Shown here piece by piece: positions 7,228-14,327 of a DNA stretch of 24,403 bases. Each line of letters starts with the position of its first letter. The stretch's first letter is position 1. The position numbers and the translations under genes are program-made. The notes under the pieces are model-generated. The model worked only from the letters and a program-made list of their open reading frames with translations. It was not told where the DNA came from and did no database searches. The stretch spans positions 1-24,403 of the forward strand of contig JAJFMM010000183.1 of assembly GCA_021772165.1 (NCBI GenBank), written 5' to 3'. This DNA comes from Chlamydiota bacterium (GTDB lineage Bacteria > Chlamydiota > Chlamydiia > Chlamydiales > SM23-39).

Positions 7228-9774
7228 GTGAAGAAAGATTTACTTGGGTTTCTCAGGGGCTCTCCTCTGGGGCGCTTGCTCGATCTAGACTCTCTAGCGG
7301 TTCTTTCCGAGAAGGCGGAGAGCTGCCCTTTGCAGGATCCTTTCCGCATCCGGGCGCGTTTCTTGGGTTGGAAGGTAGCCTCTCTTCTCTTAGATGAGAA
7401 GGGCGAGCTAAAAAGAGATTTTCTCTCTGAGCTGATTCATCTGCTGGAGATGGGCTCTTTCCCAGTCGGACAACAAGAGGGCGATGCGTGGATTTTCTCG
7501 CACCTCCTCACTGCTTTGCAAAAACTCGCCAAGGAAGAGCCTCTTTGGAAGGCTCTTAAAAAATGTTCGATGCCGCTTTGCAGCAAAAGCGCGGAAAAAA
7601 CGATCCGCGATACACTCTGGCCAGATGAAGTCGGTCACTTGCAAACGGCTCATATAAGACGGGCTGTGCTGAGCTCCTGGCTCACTCTGTTGCGCCAAGC
7701 TACTGGTTCCTGTTTCGCAACAGCTCCGGCTATGCTCATTCAGCAGCAGAGTCCAATGCTTCTGATTGAAGATCTCGATGCGCTGCTCTCTTCGGGAGAA
7801 TTGCGTCGAGGAGATTATGCGGCTCCACTTCACCCGGGCAGTGGTCTCGGCGATCTACAAAAACCGATCGGCTTCTTGCCCGCCTCTCTCTCTCCGGGGC
7901 TGCGCGCAGGGTTTCACGCTATCTCCCTTCCTTTTCCAGAAACAATTGATCCGACAGCTTCTTCTGAAAAGCTCTTTGAAGAAGCTCTTCTTCGGCATTT
8001 TCAACTGACTCGTGATGATCTTGCTCAAGAACAGAGCTCAGTTGCCCCCCAGTTTGGCGTGCTCTGGGAAAGAGTGGGTGGCCACTTTGGTGGGATCTCT
8101 CCAAAGGCAAAGCAGATTCGGGATTGGAAACAGGCTGTAGAAAGGGCAAAACAGGCATTTCTTTCTATGGCAGATTGCTCTCTCTTGCGTTCCTGGGAAT
8201 ACACGCTAGCCTCTTTTTGTGATGTGAAGGTCGAATTTGCGCGCTGGAATTTATATGGATCTCTCGGTTTGCACCATGATGTAAAGCCACCCGGCATCGG
8301 CTCTGTACTTCTCCGCTCTATTCAGGAGAAACTCGATGCCGTCAACCAGCGCCTCGCGCAATTGAGCGGAGAGCAGCAAAAAGCTATTCAGGTGGTGCGT
8401 GCTACCGAAAGACTTTTGCAGCGCGCTATTAACGAGATGCAACACAACAAGCTGAGGACGGAGCTAACGGCCGCAATCTATACAGCCAACAACTTGGCTG
8501 ATCAGCTTGAAGCGGGCAAGCCGGAAGCTCAATGGCTCTCTCAGCTTTTTGCATCCTTTCTCCAGGACTTGGTTGAAAAGCTGCAGCTCTCTTTTCAGGA
8601 GATGTTTGATCCCGCTGTTGGTGAAAAAAGGGAGCACTTTGAAGACGGTCTAGCTGGATTCAGGCTGCTTTATAAATCGGGGAGAAGCGCAGCAGCCAGT
8701 TGGGAGCGGATTGAGAATGAAGAGCAATTCGTCAACGCGGTTTATCAATTTTTCCAATCTCTCGAACGAGAATTTGTGATCGATCCGTCAATGCAAAGCA
8801 GCTTTACATCCATCATCACAGAGCTTTTGCAATACATACGATCGGATGAGTTTTTAGAAGGTGCGCTTTTCCGCGCAAAAGAGAGAAAAGGCGCGAACAA
8901 TACGAAGCCCTGGGCTTATGAATCGGGTGGAACGATGCCGACTCTGGTGCAGAGTTATTTTCAAATGGCCGAACCTCCCCGAGAATGGGGTCGTCCTATT
9001 CAAGGAGTGGAGGAGCTTCATTCTTTTCTCAGAGAAGCGGCTCAGAATGCGAGAAAAGAGGTTTTTCTCATGTATTCTCCGACACATGCTTTTCTTTTCT
9101 ATCCTTTGTGGATGGGCTTGCCAAGTGAACATGAGAGGGGTTCTCAATTTTTAAAACAGATGAACCTATCTTCTCAGCATGCTGATTTTCTGATCGACCG
9201 TCTAGCCGCTCAGATTCCCCCGGATAAACGTCAGCTCTTTCACCTTGGCTGTCGTCAGCAGCCTGTCAGAGAGGATGTTGCAAGTCTGCACGCCACGCTG
9301 CTCGCCGGATGGCTTGCGGCTAAACAGCCTCACTCTGAAAGAGTCGACAGCTTTCTTTATGAATCTCTCCCTCTCTTTACCTCTTTAGAGGCAGCCCAAG
9401 CTTTGGAGAAAATGAAGGCGCGTTTTAGCTGGAAGCATTCTGTGGAAGAGACTGTAGAGCCACTTCTGACAGCAAGAGAGCTTATCGAGAGAATCAAAGA
9501 TCTTCTTTTTGCAGAGGTAGGTCCTTTTTCTGCGATCGATTGGGATCTAAGGATAGCCGAAGAGGCCAGAAGGGAGGGATATATCTATCCTCATCCGCTT
9601 CTGTTTGCTGATACGAACTGGTCAGATTGGTCTTTCGGGATTGTGAGGAATTTTGCCACAGGCGAGGCTGAGCTCTGGCGACTGAGTCGAACAGGTTTAC
9701 GCGGCGTGCCCATGGCTGATTGGAAACATCTCTTTGCGGAGAACGGACGCTGGTCGATTCTTATCGACCCATAG
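7228..9774 (+). CDS. Large conserved-looking hypothetical protein with possible papain-like Cys/His/Asn residues
   Basis: I do not recognise this 848-residue protein. No signal peptide or membrane helix is evident, so it is probably cytosolic or secreted by a non-Sec route. Three stretches look motif-like: ATGSCFATAPAM with Cys162, which recalls the active-site Cys of papain-type (C1) peptidases (GSCWAF); YESGGTMPTLVQSYF at about 574-588; and YPHPLLFADTNWSDWSFG with His789 and Asn797, which recalls the papain His and the Asn-Trp pair, followed by NFATGEAELWRL. The region at about 360-460 is charged and probably helical or coiled coil. The start is a GTG at 7228 with only a weak Shine-Dalgarno. 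The gene is divergent from thrS and overlaps the convergent 9761 gene by 14 bases. The peptidase idea is inference and the large spacing between Cys and His is unusual. Confidence 0.8.
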   Translation: MKKDLLGFLRGSPLGRLLDLDSLAVLSEKAESCPLQDPFRIRARFLGWKVASLLLDEKGELKRDFLSELIHLLEMGSFPVGQQEGDAWIFSHLLTALQKLAKEEPLWKALKKCSMPLCSKSAEKTIRDTLWPDEVGHLQTAHIRRAVLSSWLTLLRQATGSCFATAPAMLIQQQSPMLLIEDLDALLSSGELRRGDYAAPLHPGSGLGDLQKPIGFLPASLSPGLRAGFHAISLPFPETIDPTASSEKLFEEALLRHFQLTRDDLAQEQSSVAPQFGVLWERVGGHFGGISPKAKQIRDWKQAVERAKQAFLSMADCSLLRSWEYTLASFCDVKVEFARWNLYGSLGLHHDVKPPGIGSVLLRSIQEKLDAVNQRLAQLSGEQQKAIQVVRATERLLQRAINEMQHNKLRTELTAAIYTANNLADQLEAGKPEAQWLSQLFASFLQDLVEKLQLSFQEMFDPAVGEKREHFEDGLAGFRLLYKSGRSAAASWERIENEEQFVNAVYQFFQSLEREFVIDPSMQSSFTSIITELLQYIRSDEFLEGALFRAKERKGANNTKPWAYESGGTMPTLVQSYFQMAEPPREWGRPIQGVEELHSFLREAAQNARKEVFLMYSPTHAFLFYPLWMGLPSEHERGSQFLKQMNLSSQHADFLIDRLAAQIPPDKRQLFHLGCRQQPVREDVASLHATLLAGWLAAKQPHSERVDSFLYESLPLFTSLEAAQALEKMKARFSWKHSVEETVEPLLTARELIERIKDLLFAEVGPFSAIDWDLRIAEEARREGYIYPHPLLFADTNWSDWSFGIVRNFATGEAELWRLSRTGLRGVPMADWKHLFAENGRWSILIDP

Positions 9775-11116
9775 CTTTACAAAGGTCTCCCAGGATTTCT
9801 GCGGGGTTGTCTACGATACCAAGTTTTTGTATCTCTTTTTGTATAGCAGGAAGCCTTTCTCTAAGGAGTGGGATCATTTGTCTGCGGCCACGGTCATTCA
9901 ATGACTCAAGATGATTTTTCACGCTGTTGTAGATCGCTTTCAGATCACTGACGCAACCGTTTAGCTCTTCTTCGACATAATCAGCATTTCCTTGAATCAT
10001 ATTCGAGCAAGATTGGATTTTATTCGCAGTTTGGACTGAGCCTACAGCGCTAATGGCAACCGCACCCCCTACTCCAATTCCTTTCATGTTCCCAAACGCC
10101 TGTGAGGGGATCCAATTTCTGTCGAAGTAGAGTTGATAGAGAGCGTAACTTACGGCTAGAGCAGCTGTTGCAAAAGTCGTTATGGCTGCAGTTCTGAGGC
10201 CAGCGTAAACGGACGACCCATATCCTTTGCATCGATCTATAAAGCTCATGCGACTCTGTTTAGCTACAGTCACGCGTTCTTGAATAGCTACAGGAATCGC
10301 AAGCTGCTGCATCGACTCTTTCGGAAATTGCGTTAACAGCTCTGCATTCTTCTTTGAGCAAAGAGGATCGGCTTCTAATTTACACGCCTCTGATTGAACA
10401 AAACGAATGCTCCCTTTCAGCTTTTGCAGCACACATTCCATCTCATGTTTGCCTAAAGAAAATCCTTTCATCAGGTTTTCGATCACAGGGAGCGAGTCTT
10501 CTAGATCTTGTGCGAGCTGTTTTAGCTGGATGAGTACATCGATATCATACTTGTCTGTGAACTCGTAGAATTCATGGAGTTTTTGTGCGCAATCATCATA
10601 GACAACCGAGAGTTGCTGAACGATCTCTTTGTGACACTCTTTTGCTTCAAGGGCTCTGGTTTCCAAGGATCTCTCATCATTTCTTGTGGACCAGTTAGCA
10701 GCTCGATTCGCGGCGTCTCGCACAGCCATTATAAGGAGCATCATGAGAGCTTTGATCGGGTTCAGACCAAATCCCCAAGAGGCCAACGCACCGGTCGCAA
10801 GCCCAGCTGCCATTTGAGCTCCGTAGCCGGCTTGAATGGCTCTGGGACCGAGTAAGTAGACTCCAGCTCCTACAGCGCCTAAGCTGGCACTGCCGCCGAG
10901 GAGATAAACGCATCCCGCTTTTGTCCAGCTGATCAAGCCGTTAAAGTAGCCGGGCTGTAGTTCTTGGATCTGCCGGAAGTGATTGAGGGCGACACGTGTG
11001 GCGACTTGGTCTTTACTTCCGCGTGGGTCCACTCGCTGAAGCTTCAGCAAATTCTCTTTTGCTTCAGGAGACGAGAAGGTGGTATCTCCAAGTCTGGATG
11101 GAAATGTTAAGCTCAT
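9761..11116 (-). CDS. Hypothetical protein with two hydrophobic bilobed segments, candidate Inc/type III secreted membrane protein
   Basis: Unrecognised 451-residue protein. After a polar N-terminus of about 60 residues without a classical signal peptide, there are two close hydrophobic lobes (about 67-91 and 101-131). A long charged helical stretch (about 140-290, probably coiled coil) follows, then a second hydrophobic pair (about 303-328 and 344-361) and a helical charged C-terminus. Unsignalled N-terminus plus bilobed hydrophobic domain is the architecture of chlamydial inclusion-membrane proteins; calling it an Inc-type effector is inference. The ATG at 11116 has a Shine-Dalgarno GAGG (11127-11124 on the minus strand, 7-base spacer) that is partly buried in an inverted repeat at 11119-11142. 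The 3' end overlaps the 7228 gene tail-to-tail by 14 bases. Confidence 0.8.
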   Translation of the reverse strand: MSLTFPSRLGDTTFSSPEAKENLLKLQRVDPRGSKDQVATRVALNHFRQIQELQPGYFNGLISWTKAGCVYLLGGSASLGAVGAGVYLLGPRAIQAGYGAQMAAGLATGALASWGFGLNPIKALMMLLIMAVRDAANRAANWSTRNDERSLETRALEAKECHKEIVQQLSVVYDDCAQKLHEFYEFTDKYDIDVLIQLKQLAQDLEDSLPVIENLMKGFSLGKHEMECVLQKLKGSIRFVQSEACKLEADPLCSKKNAELLTQFPKESMQQLAIPVAIQERVTVAKQSRMSFIDRCKGYGSSVYAGLRTAAITTFATAALAVSYALYQLYFDRNWIPSQAFGNMKGIGVGGAVAISAVGSVQTANKIQSCSNMIQGNADYVEEELNGCVSDLKAIYNSVKNHLESLNDRGRRQMIPLLRERLPAIQKEIQKLGIVDNPAEILGDLCKAMGR

Positions 11117-11118
11117 AA

Positions 11119-11142
11119 ATTCGCCTCATTGAAAAGGCGAAT
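11119..11142 (-). promoter_or_regulatory. Hairpin overlapping the ribosome binding site of the 9761-11116 gene
   Basis: The perfect 7-bp inverted repeat ATTCGCC (11119-11125) and GGCGAAT (11136-11142) has a 10-base loop. In the minus-strand transcript its 3' arm contains half of the Shine-Dalgarno GAGG and ends two bases before the ATG. Folding would limit ribosome access, so it may act as a translational control element; that function is inferred. Confidence 0.45.
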
Positions 11143-11233
11143 ACTTTAAGCCTCTAGCCGATTCAGCTCAAGAAGAAAGGGAGGTGTAGTCCCTCGTAGC
11201 CTTTTTTTGAATCGATATGTTATGCCTATGATT

Positions 11234-11238
11234 GGAGG
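11234..11238 (+). promoter_or_regulatory. Shine-Dalgarno deciding the start of the first MOMP-like gene
   Basis: GGAGG with a 5-base spacer to the ATG at 11244. It excludes the in-frame TTG at 11232 as the start, because the site would then lie inside the coding sequence. Confidence 0.85.
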
Positions 11239-11243
11239 TCTTT

Positions 11244-12035
11244 ATGAGACTGGTAGCATGGGTTTGTTCTTTTATTCTTGGGGGCACAATGCTGTGCGCC
11301 TCCCCTGTTGGTAATCCCGCCTTTCCTCAGATAATTGAGAAGGGATTTCTCATTCCTGCCGATTACTGGCTTGACATTCGGGCTGGGTATGAAGGAGATT
11401 TTGTCAGCGATGAGCGGTTGAAGCAGGAGACCGAAGGCTCTGGTCGCGTTGATTCCTATACTCAAAACACCAATTCAGGCACGGTTACTTTCAATATTGT
11501 AGATAGGCTGGATATCTATGGAGTATTCGGGTCTTCGAGAATGGAAGCCGATTGGCGCTTTTCAACGGCCGGGGCGCTTGTTCGGGCGCAGATTCAGTCG
11601 AAGTATCGCTTTCTTTGGGGAGCAGGTGCGCGGGCCATTCTGTATGAATGGGGTCAGGCAATTCTAGGAGTTGGCGGCAGATATAGCAGTAGCATGCCGA
11701 AACCGTCCTGGATGACGATCAATGGGACGCCTGTTTCTGTCTCGGGCGGACAAGTACGGTGGAATGAATGGCAGGTAGATCTAAGCTTGGCCTATAAAAT
11801 CGAACTCTTTACCCCCTATGTCGGGATCAAATATGCGAAAGCCTCGACCCAGCTTAAGGGTTTTGGTGTTCCTATTGCTAACAAAGGCACGGGATCGCTC
11901 CACATGACCAGCCGTACACCGGTGGGTGTGCAAGTGGGTTGCACCCTATCGACAAGCAGGTATTTTATGTTCAATGTCGAAGGTCGTTTAATTGACGAAG
12001 AAGCTGTTACGATTTCTGGCGATATGCGCTTCTAA
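11244..12035 (+). CDS. MOMP-like outer-membrane beta-barrel protein (first of tandem pair)
   Basis: Outer-membrane porin-like protein of the chlamydial OmpA (MOMP) family; 263 residues, much shorter than the roughly 390-residue MOMP of Chlamydia. A Sec signal peptide (MRLVAWVCSFILGG onward) should be cut after LCA, giving a mature start SPVGNPAFP, like the LPVGNPAEP of Chlamydia MOMP. The phrase IRAGYEGDFV and the C-terminus VEGRLIDEEAVTISGDMRF also match MOMP (RVGYYGDFV and ETRLIDERAAHVNAQFRF). The terminal Phe is the usual barrel-assembly signal. Unlike MOMP, the mature protein has almost no cysteine, so disulfide cross-linking is not expected. I chose ATG 11244 because GGAGG lies 5 bases ahead of it. 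The next MOMP-like gene begins inside its last 44 bases. Confidence 0.92.
   Translation: MRLVAWVCSFILGGTMLCASPVGNPAFPQIIEKGFLIPADYWLDIRAGYEGDFVSDERLKQETEGSGRVDSYTQNTNSGTVTFNIVDRLDIYGVFGSSRMEADWRFSTAGALVRAQIQSKYRFLWGAGARAILYEWGQAILGVGGRYSSSMPKPSWMTINGTPVSVSGGQVRWNEWQVDLSLAYKIELFTPYVGIKYAKASTQLKGFGVPIANKGTGSLHMTSRTPVGVQVGCTLSTSRYFMFNVEGRLIDEEAVTISGDMRF
11979..11983 (+). promoter_or_regulatory. Probable Shine-Dalgarno of the second MOMP-like gene, inside the first
   Basis: GAAGG, encoding part of Val-Glu-Gly-Arg in the upstream gene, lies 8 bases before the TTG at 11992. The spacing fits use of that TTG as the start of the second gene. Confidence 0.5.
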
Positions 12036-12771
12036 TCTAAGTATTTATTCTTTAGGTGCTTCCTTAGTCGGTAATCCGTCCGATCCCTCTATTCTCGATG
12101 AGGGCTTTTGGATTTCGGATCGCTGCTGGTCAAGTCTTCGCACAGGAATGAGTGGCGATGTACTGCTCGAAAAGCGAATGCGCACAGCTAGATTTTCCAA
12201 GGGATCGGGAATTTCGAATCCGGAGATGAATTGGAAGCTAGCTTTGTGGGATTTCGGCTGGAATATCAAAGAGAGGTTTGATCTGCATCTCTTGGTAGGG
12301 CCTGCGGCTTCTGTCGATTTGCGCTGGCAACAGAATGGAGCTCGCTTTGAGGCGTCCGGTAATCGCGGCCTCTTTTGGGGCGCCAGCTCGAAGCTGATTT
12401 TACTCGAGATGCAGGACACGACTTTCGGGATCGATTTTCATGGAGGTGGGATTCAATGGATTGAGGGCCCTCTCTTAAGAAATGGCGTTCCAGCTAGAGA
12501 TACCTTCTCCTCTCGAATGTATTTTTGGCAGCTCGCAGGGGGATTTTCTCAGAATTTAGGGCCGCTAAAACCCTATATCGGAGGCGTGACTTCGCATCTC
12601 GTCTATGTGCTCAGTCAAGTGGGAAGTCGGCGGCTTCGCTTTCACGACCTTTTGGCCGCAGGTGCGTTCGAAGGTTGCACCATTAGCGTTGGTTCTCGCA
12701 TCCTTCTCAACATTGAAGCTCGTCAGTTTTTTGAATCTGGCGTTTCTATTTCTGGCGAAATTCGGTTTTAA
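11992..12771 (+). CDS. MOMP-like outer-membrane beta-barrel protein (second of tandem pair)
   Basis: A 259-residue paralogue of the preceding protein: mature N-terminus SLVGNPSDPSILDEGFW against SPVGNPAFPQIIEKGFL, a shared core (LFWGASSKLILLE against FLWGAGARAILYE), and the same type of C-terminus, VSISGEIRF, ending in Phe. It is expected to be an outer-membrane barrel. The only start that supplies a signal peptide is TTG 11992, which lies in a different frame within the end of the upstream gene. From it one reads MTKKLLRFLAICAS then a hydrophobic run and GA before SLVGNP, a convincing Sec signal. No ATG or GTG occurs in frame until the ATG at about 12147, which would remove the conserved N-terminus. 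The 44-base overlap suggests translational coupling with the first gene. An alternative is a 5'-truncated or read-through copy. Confidence 0.85.
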   Translation: MTKKLLRFLAICASNLSIYSLGASLVGNPSDPSILDEGFWISDRCWSSLRTGMSGDVLLEKRMRTARFSKGSGISNPEMNWKLALWDFGWNIKERFDLHLLVGPAASVDLRWQQNGARFEASGNRGLFWGASSKLILLEMQDTTFGIDFHGGGIQWIEGPLLRNGVPARDTFSSRMYFWQLAGGFSQNLGPLKPYIGGVTSHLVYVLSQVGSRRLRFHDLLAAGAFEGCTISVGSRILLNIEARQFFESGVSISGEIRF

Positions 12772-12844
12772 ATCTTTCGAAGAATAGCAAAGTTGCTCTA
12801 TCCTTTCTTGATTCGGTAGACGAATTTTTTAGGATAGTAATTTT

Positions 12845-14122
12845 ATGACAGCTCGATTTTCCCGTACTTTACTTTGCGCAGCAGCACTTGGCTTGGCCGC
12901 CCCTCTTTTTGCTCAGGAACCAGCCGATGTGAACTATGAGCAAAAGAGAGAAGATAGTGAGATGGACGCTCTACGTCGCTGGTTGAATGACAAGCGCTTG
13001 ATTACTATCCGCGAACTTGGTGGCGATCTCTCTATTAGTGGTGATGTTCGTACTGAATTTCAAGCTACCAACGAAAGAAGAGGTGTTATCAAGCAACGAG
13101 GTATAGGTGGGGCGACTGCGCAGCCAGCTTATGCCTGGGATTCCGATGTAAGCTTAAATATTGACTATCGAACGGACTACACTTGGGCCTCCGTTAAGAT
13201 TAAGTTTGATAATGACATGGGCGTTAACGGCGGGTCTGTTAATAGGATTAAAGTTCCTAAGGCCTATCTCGGTGGTCGTATGGTGTCAGGAGACACCATT
13301 ACTTTAGACATGGAGATTGGACGCCGCTCCCTTTCCAGCGTCTATGACTCGAAGGTCCAATTTGCCGCGCTTTATGATGGAATTGCAATGCGCCTTGGCA
13401 AAGCATTCGAGGACATCGGAGACTTTTTCTTCAATTGTGGTCCCTTTTTAATCGATGAAAAGAATAACCATTATGGAGCTGTAGCTGAAATCGGTATGCT
13501 CCGCGTAGGAAATGTGGGATTTAACACGAAATATTCAGTCATCAACTGGAAGAGACACTTTTCTAATCCTCAGAAGAATGACCGCTATAATTTTGTCGTT
13601 CAGCAGCTCTTAGCTTCCTATCAGTTCAACCCGAAATGGTTGAATAAGAAACTCATAAAATTTTATGGGGCTATGCTGAGCAATCTGGTTGCAGATGATC
13701 TGGTATTGCCGAATCCTACGACGAATTCCGATCAGAATTTAGGTACCCAGAATTGGGGTTTCTATGCTGGTCTTTTACTCGGTACCGTGAAGAAGGCTTA
13801 TGACTGGGCTATCGATATCAATTTTCAGTGGGTACAAGCTCAGACAGTCGCTGACTATGACTTTATGGGGATTGGTCGCGGCAATGCGGCACGTGTAGGT
13901 CTATATAATGATAAACTCGATGGCAGCGGAACGATTCCGGCTAATACGGATACTGCTGTAGGGCCCTGTAACTACTATGGTTTCGAAGTCGATATGCTCT
14001 ACGCCTTTACCGACAATCTCACCGTTCAGCAACATTTTAAGTGGTCCAGGACGCTCGATGAGCAGATCGGTCCCGATCTCAAGTATCAGCAGTTCGAAGT
14101 TGAATTCATCTATGCTTATTAA
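12845..14122 (+). CDS. Putative outer-membrane porin (Chlamydiales type)
   Basis: A 425-residue protein with a clear Sec signal peptide (MTARFSRTLLCAAALGLAAP onward, cut after LFA, mature QEPADVNYE). The mature part begins with a short charged helix (residues about 30-55, EMDALRRWLNDKRL) and then alternates polar and aromatic residues as in beta-strands (GDLSISGDVRTEF, NIDYRTDYTW, ASVKIKFDND). It ends FEVEFIYAY with a terminal aromatic residue, typical of outer-membrane barrels. It resembles the porin-like proteins of Chlamydiae (CT372-like in style, and the Pom porins of Protochlamydia), but I cannot tell which one. The substrate is unknown. The two mature cysteines are not arranged as in MOMP. 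A weak Shine-Dalgarno AGGA (12831-12834) lies 10 bases ahead of the ATG. It lies 73 bases after the MOMP-like pair on the same strand. Confidence 0.85.
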   Translation: MTARFSRTLLCAAALGLAAPLFAQEPADVNYEQKREDSEMDALRRWLNDKRLITIRELGGDLSISGDVRTEFQATNERRGVIKQRGIGGATAQPAYAWDSDVSLNIDYRTDYTWASVKIKFDNDMGVNGGSVNRIKVPKAYLGGRMVSGDTITLDMEIGRRSLSSVYDSKVQFAALYDGIAMRLGKAFEDIGDFFFNCGPFLIDEKNNHYGAVAEIGMLRVGNVGFNTKYSVINWKRHFSNPQKNDRYNFVVQQLLASYQFNPKWLNKKLIKFYGAMLSNLVADDLVLPNPTTNSDQNLGTQNWGFYAGLLLGTVKKAYDWAIDINFQWVQAQTVADYDFMGIGRGNAARVGLYNDKLDGSGTIPANTDTAVGPCNYYGFEVDMLYAFTDNLTVQQHFKWSRTLDEQIGPDLKYQQFEVEFIYAY

Positions 14123-14141
14123 GGCGGACAAACTCTACCTG

Positions 14142-14165
14142 ATGTAAACCCGATTTACATTCTTT
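14142..14165 (+). terminator. Probable terminator after the porin gene
   Basis: A perfect 7-bp inverted repeat, ATGTAAA (14142-14148) and TTTACAT (14154-14160), has a 5-base loop CCCGA and is followed by TCTTT. It lies 19 bases after the porin stop. The stem is AT-rich, so termination may be weak alone; the long palindrome that follows at once could reinforce it. Confidence 0.5.
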
Positions 14166-14327
14166 ATACCGAAATGAGCTCAAAACTTGGTCGTAGGCTG
14201 ACGTAAAAGCTCCCTAGAATCGACGATCGTAAACTGACTTGTATTCATAGATACTAGCCAGTTTACGATCGTCGATTCTAGGGGCTTTGACGCAGTCTAC
14301 GACCAAGTTTTGAGCTCATTTCGGTAT
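14166..14327. repeat. Long imperfect palindrome (about 73-bp arms, 16-base loop), MITE-like or giant hairpin
   Basis: The left arm 14166-14239 and right arm 14256-14327 are reverse complements with only a few substitutions and a 2-base length difference; the loop is 14240-14255. The outer 30 bases (ATACCGAAATGAGCTCAAAA onward) and the inner stretch around CTAGAATCGACGATCGTAAA pair perfectly. Differences cluster in the middle of the arm, near 14197-14213. It encodes nothing, and its right end overlaps the last 12 bases of the convergent transporter gene. It could be a non-autonomous mobile element or a very strong bidirectional transcription barrier. I see no transposase and no convincing target duplication. 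Confidence 0.9.

Noticed and set aside
7408..7833. A 141-codon minus-strand reading frame
   Set aside because: It is fully antisense to the 848-residue gene, with no ribosome binding site or recognisable domain.
11178..11208. Short stem AGGGA/TCCCT near a T run as a terminator
   Set aside because: Only 5 bp, separated from the T run, and there is no plus-strand gene upstream for it to end.
11232..11243. TTG at 11232 as the start of the first MOMP-like gene
   Set aside because: The Shine-Dalgarno GGAGG would lie inside the gene, and ATG 11244 gives a normal signal peptide and a 5-base spacer.
12793..12835. Promoter-like boxes ahead of the porin gene (TTGCTC/TAGACG and TTGATT/TAGGAT)
   Set aside because: Both pairs are poor matches, and the second would start transcription inside or after the ribosome binding site.
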